A stretch of 44,814 nt of DNA from Hymenobacter sp. ISL-91 (GTDB taxonomy: Bacteria; Bacteroidota; Bacteroidia; Cytophagales; Hymenobacteraceae), in assembly GCF_018613725.1 (NCBI RefSeq), contig NZ_JAGGPS010000032.1, positions 47,947 through 92,760 on the forward strand, given 5' to 3'. Numbering within the stretch: position 1 is the stretch's first letter; the number at the start of each line of letters is the position of its first letter. The notes beneath the pieces are model-generated. The model was not told where the DNA came from. It made no database searches and saw only the letters and a list, made by a program, of their open reading frames with translations. The translations under genes were made by a program, and so were the position numbers. This document shows, one piece after another, positions 1 through 7,852 of the stretch.

Positions 1-33
1 GCGAAGCTAAGCACCGCCCCTACACCGTTGTCT

Positions 34-918
34 TCACCCAATCAGCTCCCCCGCCTCCTCAATGCGCTTCTTCACGCGCTCCATCAGCCACATGGGGGTG
101 CTGGTAGCACCACAGATACCCACCGATTGGGCATCCTGAAACCAGGATTCGTCCAGTTCCTGCTCGTTTTCCACGAAGTAGCTGCGCGGGTTGGTTTGGT
201 TGACGACCGAGAACAGGGCCTTGCCGTTGGAGCTTTTGCGCCCGCTCACGAAGACGATAACATCGTGCTGCTGGGCAAAAATGCGCAGGGCCGGCTCGCG
301 GTTGCTTACCTGCCGGCAGATGCTGTCGTTGGCGTCGAAGGAGTCGAGCGAACCGCCCGCAGCCAGGATGCGCTCCTCAATAACGGCCTTCATGTGGTAG
401 AAACCGGCCGTGCTCTTGGTGGTCTGGCTGAACAGCGTAACGGGCCGCGAAAAGTCCACCTGGTCGAGGTCGGCCTCCGTCATCACGATGACGGCCTGGT
501 TGCGGGTCTGGCCCGTGAGGCCGGCTACTTCGGCGTGGCCGGGCTGGCCGTATATCACAATCTGGCCCTGCTGGCGGTTCGAAGCGTCGAAGGCGTGCTT
601 CACGCGGTTCTGCAGCTTGAGCACCACGGGACAGGAGGCATCAATCAGCTCCAGATTGTTGCGCAGGGCCAGCTCGTAGGTGGCCGGCGGCTCGCCATGG
701 GCCCGAATGAGCACTTTGGCATCGTGGATTTCTTCAAGCTGCTCCCGGTCGATGATGCGTAACCCCAGCGCGTGCAGGCGCTCCACTTCCATGCGGTTGT
801 GCACGATGTCGCCCAGACAGTACAGGCTACGCTCATGCGCCAGCTCGTCTTCGGCCATCTGAATGGCGAATTCGACGCCGAAGCAGTACCCGGAATTCTT
901 ATCAATGAGGACGTTCAT
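34..918 (-). CDS. ispH: 4-hydroxy-3-methylbut-2-enyl diphosphate reductase
   Basis: A 294-residue IspH (LytB) that makes IPP and DMAPP from HMBPP in the last step of the MEP isoprenoid pathway, in the cytoplasm. The three cysteines that ligate the iron-sulfur cluster are visible: C12 (GYCFGV), C96 (DASCPVV) and C201 (DSICRQ). Substrate-pocket motifs are also present: H40 in GDIVHN, H74 in RAHGEP, and GHAEVAG around H128-E130. The length is near normal for the family. The ATG at 918 is the natural start because the protein begins directly with the first strand. No promoter is obvious; upstream (919-1116) lies an AGCT-repeat stretch and then cmk on the same strand, so co-transcription is possible but not shown. 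Confidence 0.97.
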   Translation of the reverse strand: MNVLIDKNSGYCFGVEFAIQMAEDELAHERSLYCLGDIVHNRMEVERLHALGLRIIDREQLEEIHDAKVLIRAHGEPPATYELALRNNLELIDASCPVVLKLQNRVKHAFDASNRQQGQIVIYGQPGHAEVAGLTGQTRNQAVIVMTEADLDQVDFSRPVTLFSQTTKSTAGFYHMKAVIEERILAAGGSLDSFDANDSICRQVSNREPALRIFAQQHDVIVFVSGRKSSNGKALFSVVNQTNPRSYFVENEQELDESWFQDAQSVGICGATSTPMWLMERVKKRIEEAGELIG

Positions 919-930
919 GTGCGTGTGGGT

Positions 931-966
931 TTAAGCTGTTAGCTAGTAGCTGCTGGCTGTTAGCTT
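931..966. repeat. AGCT-heptamer type intergenic repeat arm
   Basis: A run of overlapping AGCTGTTAGCT-like units lies in the 198-bp ispH-cmk gap. It is the same motif family that forms inverted-repeat arms at 5886-5975 and 10517-10552 and a tandem array at 21761-21835. A matching second arm is not evident here. I see nothing else in 967-1116. Confidence 0.6.
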
Positions 967-1116
967 TCGTTCTGCCTGGCAGCTTCCTGCCCGGCTTAGG
1001 CAGTGGGCAGGTCGACCCCGCGAATTGCGGGCCAGCTTCAGTACAAGAACAGCGGCGGCGGCAGTTTAGGTCGTCGCTGGGTGGATGGGGCTGCTTGCTT
1101 ACTGGAACGACGTGCC

Positions 1117-1812
1117 TCAGCCCTTCGCAGCCCGCGAGAACAGAGCGGCCGACACGCGCTCCAGCACAAAATCTACCTGCTCGTCAATCATCATGTGGGT
1201 GGTATCGAGCAGCACGGCATCGGGGGCGCGGCGCAGGGGGCTTTCGGTGCGGGTCGAGTCGAGGTGGTCGCGCTTCTGGAGGTTATCCACAATGTCCTCC
1301 ACCGGCACGTGCTCGTTTTTAATAGCCAGCTCTTCCTGCCGGCGCAACGCGCGGGTCAGCACTTCGGCCGTCATAAACACCTTCACCTCGGCATCGGGGA
1401 AAACAGTGGTGCCAATATCGCGCCCGTCCATCACCACGCCGCGGTGGCGGGCCATTTGCTGCTGCTGGCGCACCATGGCGTGGCGTACCAGCGGCAGCCC
1501 CGACACCTCGCTCACCGAGTTGGAAATGCGCATCTGCCGGATTTCATCTTCGCGTATTTTGCCATCGAGGCACAGCTCGTTGCGGCCGGTTTGGCGGTTG
1601 CGCTTAAAGCTGACCTGCATTTCGTGCAAGGCCTGCTCGATGCGGGGTAAATCGTCGAAGGCAATGCCGTTTTCGAGCAGGTACAGCGTAACACCCCGGT
1701 ACATAGCGCCGGTATCGATGTAGGCATACCCCAGCTCGGCGGCTACGGCCTTGGCCGTGGTGCTTTTGCCGCACGAAGAGTAGCCGTCGATGGCAATGAC
1801 AATTTTCTGCAT
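1117..1812 (-). CDS. cmk: Cytidylate kinase
   Basis: CMP/dCMP kinase of 231 residues, supplying CDP and dCDP for nucleotide synthesis. The P-loop GYSSCGKST lies at residues 10-18, followed by the substrate-binding stretch YIDTGAMYRG (31-40). Further on are the RISN-V-S and MDGRDIGT-VFPDAEVK motifs typical of Cmk. I chose the ATG at 1812 because the P-loop strand MQKIVIAIDG starts there; a GTG at 1851 would add 13 residues of no family character. The neighbouring upstream gene (1851-2243) is on the same strand 38 bp away, so the two may be co-transcribed. Confidence 0.96.
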   Translation of the reverse strand: MQKIVIAIDGYSSCGKSTTAKAVAAELGYAYIDTGAMYRGVTLYLLENGIAFDDLPRIEQALHEMQVSFKRNRQTGRNELCLDGKIREDEIRQMRISNSVSEVSGLPLVRHAMVRQQQQMARHRGVVMDGRDIGTTVFPDAEVKVFMTAEVLTRALRRQEELAIKNEHVPVEDIVDNLQKRDHLDSTRTESPLRRAPDAVLLDTTHMMIDEQVDFVLERVSAALFSRAAKG

Positions 1813-1850
1813 AGCAAGGTCGGGTCGGCCGGGGTCGGATAGAGAACTCA

Positions 1851-2243
1851 CTAAATCCAGGTTTTACGGGCGGGCGGATTGGCCATACGCTCGGGCAGGC
1901 TCGCGAAAAACGCCGTCACCGAATGCGCGGAGCCTTTTACCAGCTGCTCGCCCACGCGGTAGAAAGGATTGAAAAAGTGCACCTCGCCGATGCCCACGCC
2001 CGTTACGCCCTGCGGGTTCTGGGCCCAGGTACCACCGTAGGTTTGCACCATGCACTGGCCCAGAAAGCAGCCCAGCGCCTTAATTACACCTTCGCGCTCA
2101 TTATCCTTGATGATGGGCCGCTGCACTTCGATGAACTCGTCGAGCCGCTGCACGGCGGCGGCATCATAGGTGTTGAGGCGCAGCTGGTGGCGGACAGCTT
2201 CGGCAGCGTTCTGCAGGGCGGCTAAGGGCGATTCGTCGGGCAT
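1851..2243 (-). CDS. Hypothetical protein, soluble, about 130 residues
   Basis: A 130-residue cytoplasmic protein that I do not recognise with confidence. It has no signal peptide or membrane segment. The middle contains GCFLGQCMVQTYGGTW followed by GVGIGEVHFFNPFYRV, a pattern of the kind seen in small conserved proteins of unknown function. I prefer the ATG at 2243 (MPDESPLAAL) over an in-frame upstream ATG at 2273, because the extra ten residues are low-complexity and the upstream neighbour ends at 2308. It sits between a small lipoprotein gene and cmk, all on the minus strand. Confidence 0.75.
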   Translation of the reverse strand: MPDESPLAALQNAAEAVRHQLRLNTYDAAAVQRLDEFIEVQRPIIKDNEREGVIKALGCFLGQCMVQTYGGTWAQNPQGVTGVGIGEVHFFNPFYRVGEQLVKGSAHSVTAFFASLPERMANPPARKTWI

Positions 2244-2307
2244 GGGCGGGCTGGTAAGGGGCAGTAACAGCAAGGAGCCGGCAGGAGTCCCGCCGGCTGG
2301 CTGCCTT

Positions 2308-2466
2308 TTAGTTCTTCTCGCAGGGACAGGGAATCTTGCCAGACTTGGCTTTGCGCTTATAGCTGGCCGTTTTTTTCTGAAGAGTCGAGCGGGTGGCGCA
2401 GCCTGCTGTCAGCAGACCCGAGCCCCCAATACAGGCGACCAGCAGCAAAGTCACAATCTTTCTCAC
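2308..2466 (-). CDS. Small lipoprotein, 52 residues
   Basis: A short gene with a GTG start at 2466 and a TAA stop at 2308-2310. The protein has a basic N-terminus (MRK), a hydrophobic core and the lipobox LTAGC, so lipidation at C23 is predicted. The mature part is only about 30 residues: lysine-rich, ending in CPCEKN. It is probably anchored in a membrane; function unknown. A consensus -7 box (TATATTTG) lies 15 bp upstream of the start codon, which supports expression. The box sits in the divergent gap shared with the adenine deaminase gene. Confidence 0.7.
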   Translation of the reverse strand: MRKIVTLLLVACIGGSGLLTAGCATRSTLQKKTASYKRKAKSGKIPCPCEKN

Positions 2467-2481
2467 GGCGCGGATTTTGGG

Positions 2482-2489
2482 CAAATATA
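2482..2489 (-). promoter_or_regulatory. -7 promoter element TATATTTG for the small lipoprotein
   Basis: Exact match to the Bacteroidota TAnnTTTG element on the minus strand, followed by C as in the extended consensus. It lies 15 bp before the GTG at 2466, so the 5' leader would be very short. No clear TTG element was found at -33. Confidence 0.5.
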
Positions 2490-2550
2490 CGGTTCTTTAC
2501 CCGCCCGCCGCCCTGCGGCCCGGTTTTTCCCCGCATCTTCCGATTCGCAT

Positions 2551-4227
2551 ATGCCCACCGATTTTTCGCTTCAGGCCAACGTTATCAACCTGTTCAGCAA
2601 TACCATAACCCCGGCCACGGTGCACGTAGCCGGGGGCCGGATACGGCAGATCGAGCCGCTGGGGCCTACCGCGCCCGACCCGGCCCTACCCTACGCGCTG
2701 CCGGGTTTCGTTGATGCCCACGTGCACGTGGAAAGCTCGCTGCTGGTGCCCTCCGAGTTTGCCCGCCTGGCCGTGCGCCACGGCACCGTGGCCACCGTAT
2801 CCGACCCCCACGAAATCGGCAATGTGCTGGGCGTGGCCGGCGTGAAGTATATGCTGGCCAACGCTGCCCAGGTGCCGTTCAAGTTTTGCTTCGGAGCTCC
2901 CTCGTGCGTGCCGGCCACACCCTTCGAAACCGCCGGGGCCGAAATAACGGCCGCCGACATCGAGGAATTGTTCCGCGACCACCCCGAAATCGGCTACCTG
3001 GCCGAGATGATGAACTGGCCCGGCGTGCTGAGCCGCGACGTCGGCGTGATGGAGAAAATTGCCCTGGCCCAGCGCTACCACCGACCCGTTGATGGCCACG
3101 CGCCCGGCCTGCTCGGCAACGATGCGCGCCGCTACGCCGAAGCCGGCATCAGCACCGACCACGAGTGCTTTATGGCCGGCGAGGCCGTGGATAAGCTGGC
3201 GGCCGGCATGAAAATCCTGATTCGCGAAGGTTCGGCGGCCCGCAACTTCGAGGCCCTGATTGATCTGCTGCCCGCGCACTACGAGCAGATGATGTTCTGC
3301 TCCGACGACAAACACCCCGACACGTTGCTAATAGGCCACATCGACCAGCTGGTGCAGCGGGCCGTGGCCCGGGGCCAGGATGTGCTAAAGGTGCTGCGCG
3401 TGGCTTGCCGCAACCCCGTTGAGCACTACCGCCTGCCCGTGGGCCTGCTCCGCGAAGGCGACCCGGCCGACTTTATCGTGGTAGACGACCTGGTGGATTT
3501 CAAGGTTCGCCAGACTTACCTCGACGGCGTGCTGGTGGCCGAAAACGGCGAAACCCTGATTGCGCCCGCGCCGGTGGAAGTCGTCAACAACTTCACGCCT
3601 CACGAGGTGCAGGCGCACGATTTTGTGGTACGGATAGCATCCGTAGAAAATCAGCCGAACACCAGCGCAACCGTCCGCCTGATCGAGTGCTTCGACGGGC
3701 AGCTGATTACGGCCCGGCACGACGAGCCGGCGCAGGTGGAAAACGGCCAAGTGGTGTCCGATCTGAGCCGCGACATGCTGAAGCTAACAGTCGTCAACCG
3801 CTACCAGGCGGCCCCACCGGCCATAGCCTTCATCCGGGGTTTCGGGCTGAAAGGCGGCGCGCTGGCCAGCAGCGTCGGCCACGATTCGCACAACATCACG
3901 GCCGTGGGCTGCGACGATGCAAGCCTCGCCCGCGCCGTGCAGCTGGTGATGGAAGCCCGTGGTGGCCTGGCCGTCGTGTCGCCCGATGACCAGGAGCTGG
4001 TGCTGCCGTTGCCGGTGGCCGGCCTCATGTCCGACCAATCCGGCCCGGATGTGGCCGCTGCCTACTCGGCCGTCGATGCGGCGGCCAAGGCCTTGGGCTC
4101 CCCGCTCCAAGCGCCATTCATGACGCTTTCCTTCATGGCGCTACTCGTCATCCCCAGCCTCAAGCTCAGCGACAAAGGGTTGTTTGATGGCGAGGCATTC
4201 CGGTTTGTGGAGAACGTGGTAGCGTAA
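2551..4227 (+). CDS. ade: Adenine deaminase
   Basis: A 558-residue amidohydrolase of the adenine deaminase (AdeC) family, converting adenine to hypoxanthine plus ammonia in purine salvage. The metal-binding motif DAHVHVES lies at residues 55-62. DGHAPGL, STDHECF and CSDDKHPD follow in the barrel, as in this family, and a C-terminal glycine-rich domain (VGHDSHNI, GGLAVVS) completes it. The ATG at 2551 is chosen because the protein aligns from MPTDFSLQANVINL and the length matches the family; the reading frame stays open upstream but without family features. It is divergent from the small lipoprotein gene. No own promoter is clear. Confidence 0.95.
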   Translation: MPTDFSLQANVINLFSNTITPATVHVAGGRIRQIEPLGPTAPDPALPYALPGFVDAHVHVESSLLVPSEFARLAVRHGTVATVSDPHEIGNVLGVAGVKYMLANAAQVPFKFCFGAPSCVPATPFETAGAEITAADIEELFRDHPEIGYLAEMMNWPGVLSRDVGVMEKIALAQRYHRPVDGHAPGLLGNDARRYAEAGISTDHECFMAGEAVDKLAAGMKILIREGSAARNFEALIDLLPAHYEQMMFCSDDKHPDTLLIGHIDQLVQRAVARGQDVLKVLRVACRNPVEHYRLPVGLLREGDPADFIVVDDLVDFKVRQTYLDGVLVAENGETLIAPAPVEVVNNFTPHEVQAHDFVVRIASVENQPNTSATVRLIECFDGQLITARHDEPAQVENGQVVSDLSRDMLKLTVVNRYQAAPPAIAFIRGFGLKGGALASSVGHDSHNITAVGCDDASLARAVQLVMEARGGLAVVSPDDQELVLPLPVAGLMSDQSGPDVAAAYSAVDAAAKALGSPLQAPFMTLSFMALLVIPSLKLSDKGLFDGEAFRFVENVVA

Positions 4228-4230
4228 AAA

Positions 4231-4407
4231 AGCTACAAGCTGTAAGCTACAAGCGGCAAGCTGACCGTCTGTCATCCTGAGCAAAGCGAAGGACCTCACT
4301 ACGCTTGAACGACCGTAATAACGACTCGTCTTCACGCAATAGGGTCCTTCGCTTCACTCAGGATGACAGGCCGTCAGCTTGCCGCTTGTAGCTTACAGCT
4401 TGTAGCT
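4231..4407. repeat. Nested intergenic palindrome, 177 bp
   Basis: The outer arms are perfect 35-bp inverted repeats (4231-4265 and 4373-4407) made of AGCTACAAGC-like units. Inside them are near-perfect 26-bp arms (4270-4295 and 4343-4368) with the core GTCATCCTGAG and AAGCGAAGGACC. The element fills the convergent gap between ade (+) and the response regulator (-). Its RNA would form a very long hairpin from either strand, so it may act as a terminator. Confidence 0.85.
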
Positions 4408-4415
4408 CCTCAAAC

Positions 4416-4826
4416 CTAAAACCGCTTTTCCAGCAGTTTGCTCAGCTTTTCCTCTGTCAGGGGTTTAGCCAGGTACTCCACGTTGGGGTACTGGGCCACG
4501 CGGGCAGTGTCGGCGGCGTGCATGGAGGTGGTGAGCACGGCCATCACGGTTTGTTGGCGCACTTCCGAGGGCAGGGCGCTGTACAGCTTCAAAAACTCAA
4601 AGCCATCCATGCCGGGCATCTTCAGGTCGACGAACACCAGGTCGGGGGCTTTTGCTGTGGCCGCTTCGTCCTTTTCTTCCCCCCAGATTTGCTGGTACGC
4701 CTGCTCGGCTTTATGGTAGGTGTACACCTGCTCGGCCACTCCGAGGCGGCTGAGCAGGCGGTTGTTGAGGAAGCTGGTAGTTTCGTTGTCGTCGACCAAA
4801 ACGATGCTGCGGAGCTTAGAAGCCAT
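4416..4826 (-). CDS. Single-domain response regulator (CheY-like)
   Basis: A 136-residue protein made only of a receiver domain. The acidic pocket is D12-D13 (VDDNE), the phosphoacceptor is D67 (VFVDLKMPGMDG), the switch threonine is T99 or T100 (VLTTS) and the conserved lysine is K121 (LAKPL). There is no output domain, so it should act by binding a partner, as stand-alone receivers do in phosphorelays. No histidine kinase is nearby. The ATG at 4826 fits the start of the first beta strand. It lies 40 bp downstream of the cysteine synthase-family gene on the same strand and may be read through from it. Confidence 0.93.
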   Translation of the reverse strand: MASKLRSIVLVDDNETTSFLNNRLLSRLGVAEQVYTYHKAEQAYQQIWGEEKDEAATAKAPDLVFVDLKMPGMDGFEFLKLYSALPSEVRQQTVMAVLTTSMHAADTARVAQYPNVEYLAKPLTEEKLSKLLEKRF

Positions 4827-4866
4827 ACCGGGAGCGGGAAAAGTAGTCAGATGAAAACGTAACCGA

Positions 4867-5844
4867 CTACAGCCAGCCTTGTTCGCGCATCCAGTCGTCG
4901 TTGTAGATTTTGCCGAGGTAGCGCGTGCCGTGGTCGGGCAGAATGATGACCATCGTGTCGTCCTCGTTTAGGTGCTCGCGGGCGTATTCGAGGGCGCCGA
5001 ACACGGCCGAGCCGCACGACCAGCCCACGAACAATCCTTCTTCCTTGGCCAGCTGGCGCGTCATCAGGGCGGCGTCCTTGTCGGTTACCTTGATAAAGAG
5101 GTCGATAAGGTCGAAATCGACGTTTTTGGGCAGAATATCTTCGCCGATGCCTTCGGTTTTGTACGAGTAAATCTCGTTCTCATCGAAAATGCCGGTTTCC
5201 TTGTACTTTTTGAACACCGAGCCGTAGGTGTCGAGGCCCACCGACACGATGGCTGGGTTCTGCTCCTTCAGGTACTTGCCGGTGCCGCAGATGGTGCCGC
5301 CCGTGCCTACGCCGGCCGCAAAATGGGTAATTTTACCCTCGGTCTGGGTCCAGATTTCGGGGCCCGTGGTTTCGTAGTGGGCCTGGGCGTTGGAAGGGTT
5401 GTCGTACTGGTTGGGGTAGAACGAGTTCGGAATTTCGGCGTTGAGCTTGCGCGCAATGGAGTAGTAGCTCTGCGGGTCGTCGGCCGGCACGTTGGTGGGG
5501 CACACGATAACCTCGGCCCCTACAGCTTTCAGGATATCCTGCTTTTCCTTGCTCTGCTTGTCGCTCATCGTGAAGATGCACTTGTAGCCGCGGGCAATGG
5601 CCGTGAGAGCCAGGCCCATACCCGTGTTGCCGCTTGTGCCTTCGATGATGGTGCCACCGGGCTTCAGCAGGCCGGCCTTTTCGGCGTCGTCAATCATTTT
5701 TACCGCCATGCGGTCCTTCACCGAGTTGCCGGGGTTGAAGTATTCCACTTTCACGAGCACCGTGCCTTTGATGCCTTCAGTTACGCGGTTGAGCTTTACC
5801 ATTGGCGTGTTACCGATGGCTTCAACAATATTATTCAGATACAT
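4867..5844 (-). CDS. PLP-dependent cysteine synthase / cystathionine beta-synthase family enzyme
   Basis: A 325-residue fold-type II PLP enzyme. The PLP lysine is K43 in NPGNSVKDR, the substrate loop is EGTSGNTG (68-75) and the phosphate-binding loop is GVGTGGTICG. It lacks the C-terminal CBS domains of eukaryotic cystathionine beta-synthase. Its sequence (EAIGNTPMVKLNRV, SDKQSKEKQ, PNQYDNPSNAQAHY) is closer to the catalytic core of that enzyme than to classical CysK, so either O-acetylserine sulfhydrylation or cystathionine formation is possible. The ATG at 5844 is chosen over one at 5871, which would fall inside the predicted promoter (TACCTTTG at 5869-5876). Confidence 0.93.
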   Translation of the reverse strand: MYLNNIVEAIGNTPMVKLNRVTEGIKGTVLVKVEYFNPGNSVKDRMAVKMIDDAEKAGLLKPGGTIIEGTSGNTGMGLALTAIARGYKCIFTMSDKQSKEKQDILKAVGAEVIVCPTNVPADDPQSYYSIARKLNAEIPNSFYPNQYDNPSNAQAHYETTGPEIWTQTEGKITHFAAGVGTGGTICGTGKYLKEQNPAIVSVGLDTYGSVFKKYKETGIFDENEIYSYKTEGIGEDILPKNVDFDLIDLFIKVTDKDAALMTRQLAKEEGLFVGWSCGSAVFGALEYAREHLNEDDTMVIILPDHGTRYLGKIYNDDWMREQGWL

Positions 5845-5868
5845 ATTCGGGTGAGTGATTTGCAAACA

Positions 5869-5876
5869 CAAAGGTA
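5869..5876 (-). promoter_or_regulatory. -7 promoter element TACCTTTG for the cysteine synthase-family gene
   Basis: Exact TAnnTTTG match on the minus strand. The start ATG at 5844 is 24 bp downstream, giving a short leader. This placement also argues against the upstream in-frame ATG at 5871. Confidence 0.6.
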
Positions 5877-5885
5877 ACCCTTTCT

Positions 5886-5975
5886 TAAGCTGTCAGCCAT
5901 TAGCTGCTAGCTGTCAGCTTACTGTTCTGGTCCAGCCTGTTAAGCTAATAGCTAGCAGCTAATGGCTAACAGCTA
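5886..5975. repeat. AGCT-unit inverted repeat
   Basis: Imperfect inverted repeat with arms of about 35 bp (5886-5921 and 5941-5975) built from overlapping TTAGCTGCTAGCTGTCAGCT-type units around a short spacer. It lies between the divergent promoters of the cysteine synthase-family gene and sucD. Confidence 0.75.
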
Positions 5976-5987
5976 ACTAGAAAACCC

Positions 5988-5995
5988 TACTTTTG
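5988..5995 (+). promoter_or_regulatory. -7 promoter element TACTTTTG for sucD
   Basis: Exact TAnnTTTG match followed by C. The sucD ATG is at 6062, so the predicted leader is about 60 nt. The upstream flank is occupied by an AGCT inverted repeat and no clean -33 TTG is seen. Confidence 0.6.
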
Positions 5996-6061
5996 CGCAG
6001 CCGCCCGCCTGGCGGCTGCTGTTCCCACTTCCACGAAGCAATTTCCGCTAATCCCCCTTTT

Positions 6062-6943
6062 ATGAGTGTTCTGGTAAACAAGGATTCCAAAGTGCTAGTA
6101 CAGGGCTTTACGGGCTCCGAAGGCTCGTTTCATGCCCAGCAGATGATTGAGTACGGCACCAATGTGGTGGGCGGCGTAACGCCCGGCAAGGGCGGCACCC
6201 AGCACTTGGAGCGTCCCGTGTTCAACACCGTAGCCGAGGCCGTAGCCGAAACCGGCGCCAACACCAGCATTATCTTCGTGCCGCCGGCTTTCGCCGCCGA
6301 CGCCATCATGGAGGCCGCCGACGGCGGTATCAAAGTCATCATCACCATCACCGAAGGCATCCCGACCAAGGACATGATTGCGGTGAAAGAGTACTTGAAG
6401 GGCCGTGAGGGCCTGCGCATGATCGGACCAAACTGCCCCGGCGTGATGACCGCCGGCGAGTGCAAAGTGGGCATCATGCCCGGCTTTATCTTTACGAAAG
6501 GCAAAATCGGTATCGTTTCGAAGTCGGGCACGCTGACCTACGAAGCGGTTGACCAGCTCACCAAGGCCGGCTTGGGCCAGACCACGGCCATCGGCATCGG
6601 CGGCGACCCAATCATCGGCACCACCACCAAGGAGGCCGTGGAGCTGCTCATGAACGACCCCGAGACCGAGGGCATCGTGATGATTGGCGAAATCGGCGGC
6701 GGCATGGAAGCCGAAGCGGCTCGCTGGATCAAAGAAACCGGCAACAAGAAGCCCGTAGTAGGCTTCATTGCCGGCCAGACCGCCCCTCCCGGCCGCCGCA
6801 TGGGCCACGCCGGTGCCATCGTAGGCGGTGCCGACGATACGGCCGCGGCCAAAATGGCCATCATGCGCGAGTGCGGCATCCACGTGGTGGATTCGCCCGC
6901 CGAAATCGGCGACACCATGCTGCGCGTGTTGGGCGGAAAGTAA
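6062..6943 (+). CDS. sucD: Succinyl-CoA synthetase alpha subunit
   Basis: A 293-residue ADP/GDP-forming succinate-CoA ligase alpha subunit, converting succinyl-CoA to succinate with substrate-level phosphorylation in the TCA cycle. The CoA-binding Rossmann part starts [11 protein letters not shown], and IGPNCPGVM is conserved. The phosphohistidine is H249 in [12 protein letters not shown]. The ATG at 6062 gives the standard family length; the frame is open upstream only through non-family sequence. The beta subunit gene (sucC) is not adjacent, as is common in Bacteroidota. A promoter lies at 5988-5995 and a strong terminator follows at 6966-7006. Confidence 0.96.
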   Translation: MSVLVNKDSKVLVQGFTGSEGSFHAQQMIEYGTNVVGGVTPGKGGTQHLERPVFNTVAEAVAETGANTSIIFVPPAFAADAIMEAADGGIKVIITITEGIPTKDMIAVKEYLKGREGLRMIGPNCPGVMTAGECKVGIMPGFIFTKGKIGIVSKSGTLTYEAVDQLTKAGLGQTTAIGIGGDPIIGTTTKEAVELLMNDPETEGIVMIGEIGGGMEAEAARWIKETGNKKPVVGFIAGQTAPPGRRMGHAGAIVGGADDTAAAKMAIMRECGIHVVDSPAEIGDTMLRVLGGK

Positions 6944-6965
6944 TTCCGACTACTTATAGACGTGT

Positions 6966-7006
6966 AAAGGCTGCTTTCGAAAAATCGAAAGCAGCCTTTT
7001 ATTTTT
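6966..7006 (+). terminator. Intrinsic terminator after sucD
   Basis: Perfect stem of about 15 bp (6966-6980 with 6985-6999, AAAGGCTGCTTTCGA) and a tiny A-rich loop, followed by a T-rich tract to 7006. Confidence 0.85.
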
Positions 7007-7135
7007 GCCCGTATCGTCTTGTTTTTCCTAGCTAAACCCAGGAAACACTCGGCTCGAAAATGAATAGCCGATATCTGACCCCTTGTTTACTACCCCAACA
7101 CTCATACGCATTTACTCTACTACTATTATTGTGTT

Positions 7136-7852
7136 ATGAAGAAAATTGCCATTCTACAATCAAATTACATTCCTTGGAAAGGATATTTTGATTTGATAAA
7201 TTCGGTTGATGAATTTATTTTTTATGATGACATGCAGTACACCAACAGGGATTGGCGCAACCGCAACAAAATAAAAACTGTGCACGGAACCGATTGGTTG
7301 ACAATTCCGGTACGACAGTATAAACGAGCCCAAACGATCAGCGAAACCGAAGTCGTCGATGCCAAGTGGGCCGTTAAACATTGGCGTACGCTGGCGCAAA
7401 CCTATGCGCATGCCCCGCACTTCAAACACTACAAAGATGAACTGGAGGCAATCTATCAAACCCCGGATTTCATTAATTTAAGCCAGATTAACAGCACCTT
7501 TATTCGGGCAATATGTGGCTGGCTTGGCATCACAACCAAGTTAAGCCGGTCGACGGACTATACTTTGGGCCAAGGCAAAACAGAACGCTTGGTTCAACTC
7601 GTGCAGGATGCCGGTGGCACCGACTATCTTTCGGGACCCGCAGCCCATGATTATTTGGATACCGCCCTTTTCGAGCAGGCTGGTATTGGCTTACATTGGA
7701 TGGATTATAATGGCTATGCCGAATACCGGCAACTAGGTCCGGCTAAGTTCGAGCACGGAGTGACGGTGCTGGATTTGCTCTTCAATATGGGCCCTGATGC
7801 ACCCCAATACATGAAAACTTTGGTTCAACCGGCTACGCAGTTTCCATCCTAA
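7136..7852 (+). CDS. WbqC-like family protein
   Basis: A 238-residue protein of the WbqC-like family, found in surface-polysaccharide and amino-sugar gene clusters. The biochemical role is not settled. The signature start KKIAILQSNYIPWKGYFDLI is present, then FYDDMQYTNRDWRNRNKIK and, near the end, YLSGPAAHDYL and FEHGVTVLDLLFNMG. It is the first gene of a three-gene cassette; its TAA overlaps the next ATG by one base (TAATG). The first 150 bp and the upstream gap are much more AT-rich than the neighbours, suggesting horizontal acquisition. The gap 7007-7135 shows no exact TAnnTTTG element. Confidence 0.88.
   Translation: MKKIAILQSNYIPWKGYFDLINSVDEFIFYDDMQYTNRDWRNRNKIKTVHGTDWLTIPVRQYKRAQTISETEVVDAKWAVKHWRTLAQTYAHAPHFKHYKDELEAIYQTPDFINLSQINSTFIRAICGWLGITTKLSRSTDYTLGQGKTERLVQLVQDAGGTDYLSGPAAHDYLDTALFEQAGIGLHWMDYNGYAEYRQLGPAKFEHGVTVLDLLFNMGPDAPQYMKTLVQPATQFPS

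Noticed and set aside
5845..5871. Upstream in-frame ATG for the cysteine synthase-family gene
   Set aside because: It would overlap the exact TACCTTTG promoter element, and the added residues are not family-like.
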